This document shows, piece by piece, positions 46,138 to 59,236 of a DNA stretch of 64,000 nucleotides (position 1 is the stretch's first letter; the number at the start of each line of letters is the position of its first letter). Below the pieces are notes generated by a model, which was not told the DNA's origin, ran no database searches, and worked only from the letters and a program-made list of their open reading frames with translations. A program made the position numbers and the translations under genes. The stretch spans positions 4,600,749 through 4,664,748 of the forward strand of contig OU696586.1 of assembly GCA_916048095.2 (NCBI GenBank), written 5' to 3'. This DNA is from Sacculina carcini. Lineage: Eukaryota; Arthropoda; Thecostraca; Sacculinidae.

Positions 46138-46490
46138 TTAGTTTGTAACGTTTGCCGGTAATTCATTCCACTGTCTTATACTTCTATTAGGAAAACTGAA
46201 TTTTTCCACAGAATAATATTTGTTTTGTAAAAGTGTACTTTTGTGTCCTCTCTTTGACGCTGATAAATTGAACAAGTTCTCATTTTGAATGTCTTCCCTG
46301 CCGGTCAAGCACTTGAAAATCATTATAAAATCTCGTCGTTCTCTTCTTTCTTTCAATGTAGGCAGATTCAGCCTGCCCAGTCTCTCCTTGTATTCAAGAC
46401 TTGTATGTATATGGTTTTGTAGGTGAGGATTCCACACACTAACTGCGTACTCCAGGATCGGCCTTATCAGTGTAATAACACTCGGTAACA
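46138..46490 (-). pseudogene. LINE RT C-terminal relic (CR1/Jockey-like)
   Basis: Minus strand: RPILEYAVSVWNPHLQ, YKERLGRLNLPTLKERRERR, DFIMIFKCLTG, then RGHKSTL and RSIRQWNELPANV. This is the C-terminal region of CR1/Jockey-type RT proteins (PxLEYxxxVWxP ... RRxRGDLIxxxK ... WNxLP). The catalytic part is missing. Confidence 0.75.
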
Positions 46491-46651
46491 GCCGAAAAAA
46501 TCGTCAGCGATTTCTCAGCTAATTTAGGTAAATTTTGATGTTCTGAGTAGAATATCACATTGGTTTTGCCCATTCAGGTCAACTTTTTGAGATACAGCCA
46601 TGTGCCTACCTACCTACTGTGTGACTTATATTTTCGTTTCAGGGTACTGAT

Positions 46652-48310
46652 ATGGCTTCGGCGCGACGGTCATGCAGGAATCCTCCTGACATTTTATACT
46701 ACATTTGCGGAGAATACACGATGTAAATACACAGGGAAATCATCACAAGCTTTATGAAGCGCGCCTACCAGGCTTACTTTCAGGTCAAGCTGGGTGACCA
46801 AGATAAGTCCTGGGCACCGCACATGTTGTGCATGACGTGTGTGGAATACCTCCGGCGGTGGACGAAGGGCACGCAAACTTCACTGAAGTTTGAGATTCCG
46901 GTGGTTTGGAGGGAGCCGTCTGACCATGAATCGGATTGTCACTTCTGCGACATCAATACTACTGGCATCAACCGGAAGAATCGGAGCAGCCTCCAGTACC
47001 CCGACCTTTCACCTGCTCGCCGTCCAGTTGCTCACTGCGAAGAACTTCCTGTACCAGCGTGCAGAGAGCTTCCTGACAGCGACGACGAGTCCACCACTGC
47101 AAATGAGGGAGGAGATACACAAGAGGAGTATGAAACACAAGATAGTCCACAGCCCTTTTCACAATGTGGGCTTAATGATCTGGTTCGGTATCTCAGCTTG
47201 TCGAAAACTTCCGCCGAGCTGTTAGCCTCCCGATTCAAAGAGAAAAATCTACTCGGCGAGGGTGCGCGTATCACGTTCTTTAGTAGAAGACATCAGGACT
47301 ACATGAGCTACTTCTGCCAGGAGGAAGACCTCGTGTACTGCCGAGATGTCGCCGGTCTCCTTGTTAAGCTCGGCGCTCCTCGATATGATCCGAGAGATTG
47401 GCAACTCTTCATAAATAGTAGCAAGCGCTCTTTGAAGAGCGTGCTCATCCACAATGGGAACGAGTTTGCCTCAATTCCTCTTGCGCACTCCACAACTCTC
47501 AAAGAGAAATATGATGCAGTCAAGTACGTGCTCGACAAAATCCAATATGAGCAGCACCAATGACTCATCTGCGTCGACCTTAAGATGGTGAACTTTCTAT
47601 TTGGTCAGCAGTCGGGGTACACAAAGTGCCCATGCTTTATATGTAAGTGGGACAGTCGAGACATAGCCCAACATTATGTGAAGACAAAATGGCCGGTGCG
47701 AGAGCAGTCAGAGCCTGGGGCAAGCAACATCATAAACGAACCTCCTGTTGACCGGGAAATGATTTTGTTCCCACCGCTTCACATCAAGCTTGGGCTAATG
47801 AAACAGTTCACGCGCGCTCTGGACAAGGATGGGAAGTACTTCAACTATATGTGGCGAGTCTTCACTGGAGTAACCATTGATAAGCTAAAGGCCGGCATTT
47901 TCGATGACCCACAGATACGGCAGCTCATCAAGGACATAGAGTTGGAAACATCCATGAACACGCTGGAGTGCGCCGCCTGGAGGTCGTTTGTGCAGGTGGT
48001 GAACAATTCCCTGGGGAACAAGAAGGCAGCGAACCACGCCACACTCATCAACAGCATGATAAACAACTTCCAAAACCTCGGGTGTTTGATGAGTATACGG
48101 ATGCATTTCTTGTTCTCACACATGGATAAGTTTCCTGAAAAACTTGGTGCGGTCAGCGACAAGCAGGGAGAAAGGTTCCATCAGGACATGCGTCAAATGG
48201 AGGAGAGGTACCAGGATAGGTGGGACGCTGTCATGCTCGCGGACTACTGTTGGTCGCTGAAGACAGACAACCCAGCAGCTGCTCACACACGAAAATCGAA
48301 GAAACGGTGA
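46652..48310 (+). pseudogene. Broken copy of a multicopy invertebrate protein family of unknown function (two in-frame stops)
   Basis: One frame of 553 codons from ATG 46652 (10 nt after an acceptor-like TTCGTTTCAG) to TGA 48308-48310. It is interrupted by TAA 46724-46726 and TGA 47561-47563 with homology continuing across both. Recognisable blocks: PPDILYYICGEYT, ITSFMKRAYQAYF, KLGDQDKSWAPHMLCMTCVE, VVWREPSDHESDCHFC, SKTSAELLASRFKEKNLL, SSKRSLKSVLIHNGNEFAS, LICVDLKMVNFLFGQQSGYT, CPCFICKWDSRD, PPLHIKLGLMKQF, VSDKQGERFHQDM. Family members I recall read Trp where the TGA stands (TGG to TGA). Cys/His pairs suggest zinc binding. Such proteins are scattered in many invertebrate genomes in a transposon-like way; function and superfamily are unknown to me. 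Confidence 0.75.
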
Positions 48311-49709
48311 TTCACGCCGTGAATTTTGAAATCACGCACTCTTTGTGTCACGTAACGCTCATGTACATGTATTTAACTTATCAAATGTAATCGAGTATAG
48401 AGAAAATAAATGAATTTGGATACGTTGACTTTTGTTTCCCCAGTAAAACGGAAAACCCGAATTTTCATGATCCGCAGAAATTGGGGTTGTGGACGAAAAA
48501 TCGAGTTTCCTTAAATGTATGTAGCGAAAAATCCTGACCTGATTGAGAAATACCAATGACATTTTCGGACTCAGATAATCACAATCAGTCTAACTCCGCT
48601 GGAAGACCCTGGACGATTTTTCCAAAATATAATTTTGTTAGACAGTGTAATCAAGCTGCTGATCATGTCAGCGTCTTTGTAGGCAAAGACAATTCTAATA
48701 TTAGCAGCTTAATAGTTGGCTTTTTACCATTTCAACAATATGCGTTTCAGGAGTCGTGTGTTTGTGTGTGTTTACCGTTTGAATTATCGGATTCGGATGA
48801 CGAGGCGAAATAGGTCTCGCTTGCTTCTGCGGTGATACTGCAGCCTGTCAACAGCAGCACAACCAACATGACACATTAGTCATACACAGTGACCAAAACA
48901 ATAACAAATTATGCTTCAGGCAAGATCATGCGGATTGTGAGAGTGAAGTAATACTGTTGCAACTGTGACACAAACCACTACAACACTCATATTTTGTTGG
49001 TTATCTTCAATTGTTCGAAATAGTGCGTAACTTGTGACGGGGACGAATTCCCCCACTGGTGGGGATGAAGGGGCTGTCAAGTGGGGAGTTAAAGGTCGCA
49101 CAGAAGGCCAACTGTGTGTTCAAATCAAATTCGTTGATTTTCGTTTCTAGTGACTTTCTGACATTCAGTTTGGTGCGTCAACTGAATTTATTGAATTTAT
49201 GTGCGATACTGGTGTGGAGAATGAAAAGTTGGCTCATTAACAAATGGAGAATCATTGAGGCTAAAAAATCACGGACCACTGATCTAGAAGCTATATACAC
49301 AGAGAGACACACATACATACAAGCGTTGTTGGTATTGGTGTTTTTGTAGTGCATCAATGTCGATCACTATATGACACAACCAACTCCAATGAAACCTAAC
49401 CTACACTTAAACAGACGTGACAAAAAAGGACAAATGAAAAATTAAAACATATGAAACATAAAAGTAACAAAAGCAGTGCTACGGAAAATAAATTATTTTA
49501 AACAACAAAATGGAACAAGGTGACCACGAATGACGGTCGCCAATAGCCTCACCAATTATCTGAAATATATACAAGAAGACAATGTATTTGGCACTGGGAC
49601 TACTAAGTATGGAGTGTTGTGGCTCAGTTTGTTGACTCTGCTCATTTTCACCTGGGTGATACCAGATCACACCGGTAAGATTGTGTGCAGGCTACATCGG
49701 ACCTATGTG

Positions 49710-49763
<54 letters not shown>

Positions 49764-49950
49764 CGTGTGTGTATGTGAGGGTAAGATGTGAATGCAAAAT
49801 TGGGATGAAGCTAATTCTCCATCGTATTGATTCACTGCTAATTAGACGACACTCAATCTCTGCCTCAGTTCTCCCATACTCTGCCACCGTTGGGCCGGTC
49901 AGCAGTACTCACATGCAGTGCTCACGTGCGTGAGTGGTTGCTGTGTGCTG
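48311..49950. other. No gene recognised
   Basis: Presumed intronic DNA. It holds a (TG)n tract at about 49717-49766 and unremarkable A/T-rich sequence. Short frames (e.g. 48556-48813, 49530-49778) lack motifs or run into the TG repeat. Confidence 0.4.
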
Positions 49951-50000
49951 AGCCATCGCCACCTAGATACCTAGTACCTAGTATCTAGGTGGCGTTGGCT
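49951..50000. repeat. 50-bp near-perfect hairpin
   Basis: Left arm AGCCATCGCCACCTAGATAC and right arm GTATCTAGGTGGCGTTGGCT pair at 19 of 20 positions around a 10-nt loop (CTAGTACCTA). No T-tract or tail identifies it as a terminator or known RNA. Confidence 0.8.
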
Positions 50001-50046
50001 GAGCCTGGTGCACGTGACACTGCATGAAGATGCGTGCTGAGTGGTG

Positions 50047-52299
<2,253 letters not shown>

Positions 52300-53311
52300 G
52301 AGTGTGTACTCACCGAGTTGTACTCACCGAGTTGGTGTTACGGGAGATGAGCAAGGCTCAGACTGTCCCGTCTCAGTAACCATATTCATCTAGCTTGGCC
52401 TTGAATGAACTTATCGTTTTACTTTCTACTATTTCTTCCTTCAATCTGTTCCACTTATCTATACATCGAAAGGGAAAACTATTTTTTTTTTTATCCTTGC
52501 TACATCTGTTTTTTCTAAGTTTTTTACTATGTCCCCTTCTCCCTCCCGATTGTATATATTCTTTCATTGAATTGTCCATTTCATCTATTCCCTTCATATA
52601 CTTATAAACTGCTATTAAATCTCCTCGTTCTCTCCTCTTTTCTAATGTAATCAGACCTAATTTTTTTAATCTCTCATTATAAGGCAATTTCTCCAACTCC
52701 GGAATTAATTTTGTGGCAATTCGTTGAACTTTTTCTAATTTTGCTATTTCCTTTTTCTTATACGGCGACCAGATTATTTCGGCATACTCCAATTTAGGTC
52801 TTATTATGGCTATAATTAATCTTTTCAATGTTTCCAAATCCATGTAGTTGAAAACATTTCTGATTTGAGCTATAGTCTTGTAGGCTGAACCAACTATTAT
52901 ATTGATGTGCTTCTCATTTGAAAGTGTTTCCTGAAAAATTATTCCTAAATCCTTTTCTTGTATGACCTCTTCCAATTCTTTCCCTCCCAAATGGTACTTG
53001 AAACCTGGTCTGTACTTACTCTTTCCCACTTTCATTGTGTGACACTTTGACAAATTAAACTCCATTTTCCATTTGATTGCCCACTGCTGTATCTTGTCTA
53101 AGTCATGTTGTAAGGCTTCACAATCGTTCTCATCTTTCACTTGACGCATCAATTTCGCGTCGTCGGCAAACAAACTAGCATATGAGTCTACTTCCTCAAA
53201 TATATCATTGACATATATCAAGAACATTGTCGGCCCAAGAACTGAGCCTTGGGGGACACCACTCTTTACCTTTCTCCAACCGGATCTTGCACCTCTTACA
53301 CTTGTACTCAT
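52300..53311 (-). pseudogene. 5'-truncated LINE (CR1/Jockey-like) with decapod-type 14-bp tail
   Basis: Minus strand from about 53311: RKVKSGVPQGSVLGPTMFLI (RT motif B), ASLFADDAKLM (catalytic FADD), KWKMEFNLSKCHTM, QEKDLGIIFQETLS, IRPKLEYAEIIWSPYKKKEI, KLGLITLEKRRERGDLIAVY and WNRLKEEIVESKTISSFKAK to stop at 52373. The reading is uninterrupted over 313 codons, so it is fairly young. The 5' part (endonuclease and RT motif A) is missing and replaced by a (CA)n tract (53307-53376). The 3' end is two tandem GTACTCACCGAGTT units (plus strand 52307-52334), the kind of tail I associate with decapod LINEs. Confidence 0.85.
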
Positions 53312-53341
53312 GGTTGTGTGTGTGTGTGCGAGTGTGTGTGA

Positions 53342-53372
<31 letters not shown>

Positions 53373-53690
53373 TGTGAATATTGACTTTCACGTGGTGTGT
53401 GTGCGTACATGCAATAGTACATTAAATAGAATGAAGGGTCCTGAAAAATGCGAAAATTGTGGTCGATATTCTGCCATATACTCCTCATAAACCGGCAGAG
53501 GCACATCTATTAAGATATTACCATTCTGTAGGAAAATTTGTGTTCTATAAGATAGATTATAATATATACCTAAAATTGTGTAAAAACGCGCAACAGCCTC
53601 TGTCCACCCAGCAGTAAAGGGTACCAGATGTCCGTCATGTGTTGTGCCATGCATTCTGGGGAAGTGGTCCTCTCTAAAACCTCTTCCGTC

Positions 53691-56273
53691 CTTGTGGCTA
53701 GAGATGCGATCTAAAAAACCAATGTTTTTTTATAAAAAAATCCGTTTGTTTCCAAAAATAACATCGACCACAAAGACGTTTTTTGGTTATATTTGAAGAG
53801 CCATTCAAAAAATTTAAAATTATAGAAATGATATATTTTGGGATGTTGAATGAATTATTTTGATCAACGTATAAGTCATTCATGCTATTAGTGACCTTAT
53901 CAAATTGACTAATCATTAAATATGCACAATATATCATCATCATCATATATTGTCAATCCGTAACGGTTATTAATTGACAATTTACAATACAAATTAGAAC
54001 ATGACACATAGGCAATTTACAATACAATTAAAACAAAAATTAAAGATAAAATGAGTATATATAAAAAATAATGATAATAAAAAGTGGATGGAGTCGACGT
54101 AGGGTGATATCGAAAATTATAAAACTAAACAATAAAACGATTAAACGGAACGAAGTGTGAAAAAAGAAAAAGGATAAAGCTCAATTTCTCGCGACCTCAT
54201 TGTAAGCCCTCGCTGCGCAACACATGAAATGGTGTTTGGTAGCCTCTAGTCGGGCTCTGGGCAGGTGCAACAATCCACATTCAGTGGAACGGGTACTACG
54301 CGCTGACAAGCTGTTCCTCCTGCTAAACATGTCAGTGAGACACGGCGGAGCACGATCTTCTTGCAGAACTCTCGTTACATTTTTTAGGTCACGGTTTCTG
54401 ACCATGGCTTCAACTTTCGGCCACCCGAGACTCCTGAGAGCTGGCGTGACATGGTCGTTCTTCCTTAGACCACAAGTCAGGCGGGCGGCAAACCGCATGA
54501 TCCTGCTGATCTTCTCTTTGTCAGACTCTGACAACCCACCCCAGACAGACATGCAGTACTGTATTCTGGAGAAGATGTGGGCAACAACTAGTCTGTTTAT
54601 TACCTCGGATGTCAGCTGTCTCTTGATTCGGCTGATCGAGATCAGTATGCAGTTGTAGCGCTTTACCAAGTCCATCACATGGTGAGCTTACTGTCCAGGA
54701 TGACTCCCAAAACGCGCAAACTCGGCCTCGGTGAAATGCAGCTATTTGACAGATGTACCCGGACAGACTCACAGCGTTGGATGGAGACACGAGTACCGCA
54801 AATCACAAGGGAGGTCTTCTCACTGTTCATCAGGAAACCATTACTGGCAAGCCAATTGCGAAAAGCCTGCGTGCTTACATGCATTTGCGAAACCATTTCT
54901 TGTTATAATAACCATAACCATAATTGTGTGTAACCATAACCGTAACCATAATGTGTCTGAAAGCCCTAATATCATTGTTTGCATGGTACTGTGCTGCACT
55001 TCTACGTACAGTACAGATTTGCATTCAATTATTGAGTTTATCATTGTGTTAGAAAGCAGGGTTTGAAAACTGTTTTTTTTCTGTTGAAAACATGGAACTG
55101 TTTAAAAAAACAACAGGTGGCATAATTTTTATTATTTTTTACACATTACCTTATTCCTCCCAGAAATGAACTACCTTGATTATAATAACTTTCATCATTT
55201 TATTCAACATAAATTATTTGAAAATATAAAAGTACAAACACTGCAAATATTTACACAAAGACTACAAATATGCACACAAACTTAGTGTCCCTAATGAGAC
55301 TACGAATAAATGCGGGTCGCATTATTCAGAGTGGCAATCCTGACCAGAACAACGGTCATTTTTTCGGGTAGGAAAATAACGACTGCCAAAATATATTTTG
55401 ATGTACAAAAAAGTATTTGAACACAATAACTACATCAAATAATCATCATCCTTAAAACGGATTTCACAAGAGCGTGGATATTTTAAATAATTTGTCGGCA
55501 GAACAAAACAAATTCATTGGATGATTTAATGTTTTTAGGGAAACGACGTTTTTCATGAAAAAGGTCATTATGTTTTTAAAACCAAATTTAAATTCGTTTT
55601 TATTAATATACAAATTCGGAAAAGTTTGTCAGCAGAACAAGACAAGTTAATTGGCTGGTCTAGTGTTTTTAAACCAAAGTTTTTTCAATAAAACAATGTT
55701 ATTTTTAAAACAGGCTCTATGGAAGATATATTTGATTGATGTACGTTCAAATACCTTTTGTATATGAAATAGCCTGCTGGTATAAGCGGCTGGTTAAACC
55801 ACTTGATTCACACTTTTTTTAACCATTGTTTTTTTTCAAAATAAATTTTTTAAGAGACGGTTTTCGTAGTTGTAGAGATTTTGAAAAAATTGTCAGCATT
55901 ACAAGGCAGATTGGAACAAATTATACCAAGTGATTTTTCATTATTAACCAATCATCAAAGCCATATTAAAAAAACATTAGTTTTTTTTATAGAAAAACCT
56001 TAACTACTGGACCCGGATGAACTTTCAAACAGTATCTTGGGATATTTATAGTTAAATATTTTTGTTATTTATACTAGAATTAAATTATCTTTGAAATCAA
56101 ACATGTAAAATGGTACAAAACATAAATTAAACTAAGTTCTATATACTAACATCCAACATCAGAGGACATTGGGGCTCATCCTAAGAAAAAAACATGAAAA
56201 AACTAAAGAAACATGCTTTTTGCACACAAACCACGCAATAAAAAGAACGTATTTTTGCATCTCTACTTGTGGC
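53691..56273. mobile_element. hAT-type element, 2567 bp, with 8-bp target duplication
   Basis: Element 53699-56265: left end TAGAGATGCGATC, right end GCATCTCTA (9-bp TIR TAGAGATGC), flanked by perfect CTTGTGGC duplications at 53691-53698 and 56266-56273. An 8-bp duplication with a YAGRGATG-like TIR is diagnostic of hAT. The interior is A/T-rich with T-runs, has no hAT transposase (no BED finger or dimerisation domain) and carries a minus-strand LINE relic (54181-54896), so it is non-autonomous. It contains an (ACCATA)n stretch at about 54905-54950. Confidence 0.8.
54181..54896 (-). pseudogene. LINE RT thumb/C-terminal relic inside the hAT element
   Basis: Minus strand: FRNWLASNGFLMNSEKTSLV, PSLRVLGVILDSKLTM (54896-54675), a frame change at about 54676, then KRYNCILISISRIKRQLTSE, HIFSRIQYCMSVWGGLSESD, NRDLKNVTRVLQEDRAPPCL and stop at 54181. 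This is the segment after the YADD box in CR1/Jockey-type RTs (NxxKT...LGVxxDxKL). Same family segment as the decayed reading at 21310-21340. Confidence 0.75.
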
Positions 56274-56457
56274 GTCATAGCGTGGAGAGTATCGGTTCTG
56301 CGGTGGCAGCGAGCTGCACGGGGCACACCTATGTGTTCATAAGCTTCGGCTTCTTCACGTGTAGCAGCTGTCACTTAGGCCTTCAACCTTTAACCCTTAA
56401 ATTCCAAGTTGGAAAACATTTTCAAAAACGTTATAGCGGTGTAAAGTCAAAGGCGTG

Positions 56458-57230
56458 ATATAGCATCGTTTGTGAAGCGTGCATATAAAACATACTTTGT
56501 ACTAGTTCTTGGTCAGCAGGACAATAAATGAGACTCTCATATTGTGTGTCATAACTGCGAGAAAATGCTGCGTGACTGGGTCAAACGGGAGCGTGGTATG
56601 GGTTGTTTGTCGGTATTTCGATGTACTGGCGAGAGCCGACCGACCATACAACTAACTGCTATTTTCGTCCGGGCGTTGACAAGAAACACAGACAAAAATA
56701 TCACATACCAGTATCCTTTCAGCAATCCGACCTACTATGCGCTGTGATGAGCTCCCAATTCCAGTTTTTAAAATGATTTCTTACATCTGAAGACGTGGGC
56801 AGTGTCCAAGATGGAGATGAAACTACTGAAGAAACATGATGACAGATACTTTCAGAATCTCGTGGGAAAAGTTTGTCAGAAAGCTGAATTGCAAGGACAC
56901 AACTGCATTGCTTTCATTTGTCACCGTAGCGGCAAAGTTTCTCGGTAATAAAAAAGCTGACCACTATGAAACCCTTTCAGCGAATACGTTGCCAGCTTTT
57001 CACGATCTTGCATGTAACATGAGTGTCAAACTCCATTACCTATACAGTCATCTAGATATATTCCCGGACAACTTGGAAGCTGTAAGTGACGAGCAAGGCG
57101 AGCGGTTCCAACAGGACCTAAAAATCATGGAAGAGAGTTACCATGGTAGATAGGACAAACATATTATGGCAGATTACTGCTGCAGCATTAAACGAGAATG
57201 CTCTCAGCGGAAATTCATGACTAATTAGAC
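56458..57230 (+). pseudogene. Second, shorter broken copy of the unknown family of 46652-48310
   Basis: Shares SFVKRAYKTYF, a stop in the QDK.W segment (TGA about 56528), SHIVCHNCEKMLRDWVKRER at the 5' end, then after a large internal deletion EKFVRKLN..., FLGNKKADHYETL, NMSVKLHYLYSHLDIFPDNL, EAVSDEQGERFQQDLKIMEE and MADYCCSIKRE after an in-frame TAG at 57151. Parallel blocks in the first copy are SFMKRAYQAYF, SLGNKKAANHATL, LMSIRMHFLFSHMDKFPEKL and AVSDKQGERFHQDM. The copies clearly differ in sequence, so neither is a recent duplicate of the other. Confidence 0.72.
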
Positions 57231-57289
57231 TGCAATTAAGCTTTGCCTCCTCATAATACTAAATGATTTATTTATTTATCAGTTAAACA

Positions 57290-57450
57290 TAAAGTACCAG
57301 GGGTTGCCGCGTGCGATAAAAATGAGCGATAAACGATAATTATCGCCGAGGTCAAATCTTTTATCGTTTATCGCAAAGTTTTCTAAAATTATCGCTCATT
57401 CACGTATTGCTAGTCCCAAAAAATGAGGAACGATAAACGATAAGTTCAAA
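57290..57450. repeat. ATCG-rich inverted-repeat stretch
   Basis: Repeated GCGATAAACGATAA / TTATCGTTTATCGC blocks facing each other (e.g. 57330-57350 and 57360-57375), forming a short palindromic segment. Possibly the end of a small transposon; not identified. Confidence 0.4.
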
Positions 57451-57605
57451 AGACTTTTGTAAAAATTAAGAAATGTGCACGGCAGCAATAGTCACAACAG
57501 TCCGCCTGACGTTTCCAAACCAGTTCAAGCTGAGAATATATATATATAGGGTAGATACTAGAAGAATCAACACTGGCCTGCAAGTGAACCCAGAAAAACT
57601 TCATA

Positions 57606-58414
57606 TGAGAGTTACTCATTACTGGTGACTGATGGCTAGTGACTGATAACTAATGACTGATGGTTGGTGACTAGTGACTGATGACTAGTGACTGATGAAT
57701 AGTAACCGGTGACTAGTGACAGATGGCTGATGACCAGTGACTGATTAATGGTGATTGGTGACTAGTGATTGATGGCTGATGACTAGTGACAGATGACTAG
57801 TAACCGGTGACTAGTAACTGATAGCTGATGACTAGTGACTGATGACTGATGACTAGTGACTGATGACTAGTGACTATTGACTGGTGATTATTGACTGATC
57901 ACTAGTGACTGATGACTAGTGACTGATGGCTGGTGACTATTGACTGGTGATTATTGACTGATCACTAGTGACTGATGACTAGTGACTGATGGCTAGTGAC
58001 TGATGACTAGTGACTGATGGCTGGTGACTAGTGACTGATGACTGATGACTATTGACTGGTGATTATTGACTGATGATTATTGACTGATGACTAGTGACTG
58101 ATGGCTGGTGACTATTGACTGATGACTAGTGACTGATGACTAGTGATTTCACGTGACTGATGCCTAGTGACTAATGACTAGTGACTGATGGCTGGTGACT
58201 ATTGACTGGTGACTATTGACTGATGACTATTGACTGATGACTATTGACTGATGACTAGTGACTGATGACTAGTGACTGATGACTAGTGATTTCACGTGAC
58301 TGATGCCTAGTGACTAATGACCAGTGACTGATGACTAGTGACTAGTGACTAGTAACTTCACGTGACTGTTGACTGGTGATTGGTGACTAGTAACTTCACG
58401 TGACTGTTGACTGG
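57606..58414. repeat. Degenerate TGACTAGTGACTGATG minisatellite, ~0.8 kb
   Basis: Made of 7-10-bp blocks TGACTGA, TGACTAG, TGGCTGG and TGATTAT in irregular order, with a higher-order segment including TGATTTCACGTGACTGATGC repeated at about 58144 and 58289. Its right end lies about 15 nt from the splice donor of the DCAF5-like exon at 58430. Confidence 0.85.
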
Positions 58415-58429
58415 TGAGGTGCCACCCAC

Positions 58430-58616
58430 CGTTACGTCGCAGCGAGTGGCACGAGGTTGACGCGACATGCACGTGAGACGTGAGTGTGACGTCTTCTTCA
58501 CTGGAGTCTGTCTCGGTGGTCACTTGCGCCAGTTCCCGCTGAATGAGCGAGTCAAAAAAGGCCACCATCCTGGGGTCTTCCTCTGTCGAGAAATCACCCG
58601 GTTCATTCATAGCCAG
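58430..58616 (-). CDS. DCAF5: DCAF5-like exon: ...EEDPRMVAFFDSLIQREL...
   Basis: Minus-strand exon from acceptor GTTCTGCAG|CTGGCT (phase 0) to donor TAACG|GTGGGT (phase 1), 187 nt. It reads LAMNEPGDFSTEEDPRMVAF, then FDSLIQRELAQ and an acidic Ser/Thr stretch (TETDSSEEDV). EDPRMxAFFDSLxxRE is a hallmark just after the WD40 domain of DCAF5 (WDR22), a substrate receptor of the CUL4-DDB1 ubiquitin ligase. The phase matches the exon at 59069-59236 exactly. The downstream exons are less certain. Confidence 0.82.
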
Positions 58617-58992
58617 CTGCAGAACGCACACAACATGTTGTTGAGGCACAATGATGCATGAGGCCGGACCACTAAAAGAAACATGAATACAGTAAGAAAA
58701 CAACAAAATAATCGAAAAAATACCAATTAATAACACATGTTTATCGCATAAGTTTTGGTCAAATTATTATGCAAAAAGCTCAAATCGCACTTGAAACAGG
58801 TTGATATTCTGTCGTGGCAGTATGGGCACACTATTCAACCCATAAATGTGGAGCGTTGTAAGACACAACACCCGGCATATCATAAGAGCGTTCATTCTCT
58901 CGGCTCAAATGTACTAGCATTCTAATCCATTCTCCATATTGTGGCAGACGAAAATCAATACGAACATCTTTCACACCTATCATCCATCCATA

Positions 58993-58993
58993 T

Positions 58994-59060
<67 letters not shown>
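58993..59060. repeat. (TG)n microsatellite beside a splice donor
   Basis: About 34 TG units ending 8 nt from the donor of the DCAF5-like exon at 59069; on the transcript it reads GUGAGAUCAA(CA)n. Confidence 0.9.
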
Positions 59061-59068
59061 GATCTCAC

Positions 59069-59236
59069 GTCGCCAGCGTAGACGACCATATCGAGATATT
59101 CTGAGCGGCGGACCACACGACGAGGAGCGGGAGCTGTGTGCACCTCGTCCTCCTCGCCGACAAGACCACGTGTCGCCCCGGTCAAGCCCGAGCCCACCAT
59201 ACCACTGACACCAGGCAGTGATAGCACACTCCACAA
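59069..59236 (-). CDS. DCAF5: DCAF5-like exon: LWSVLSLPGVSG ... RRSEYLDMVVYAGD
   Basis: Minus-strand exon of 168 nt, phase 0 at both ends: acceptor GGGCGGGTCAG|TTGTGG, donor GGCGAC|GTGAGA. It begins with LWS, completing the WD repeat begun upstream as SGVEKVVK|LWS (DCAF5 has SGVEKIIKIWS), and ends with EYLDMVVYAGD, parallel to the EEYISLVLNSG segment of vertebrate DCAF5. The acceptor is preceded by (TG)n, and the intron begins with about 10 nt followed by (CA)n on the minus strand. This acceptor was preferred over a later CAG because only it keeps both WD-repeat continuity and phase. Confidence 0.82.

Noticed and set aside
48556..48813. Plus-strand open frame after the broken unknown-family gene
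   Set aside because: Starts inside A/T-rich DNA, no conserved block of the family, no acceptor.
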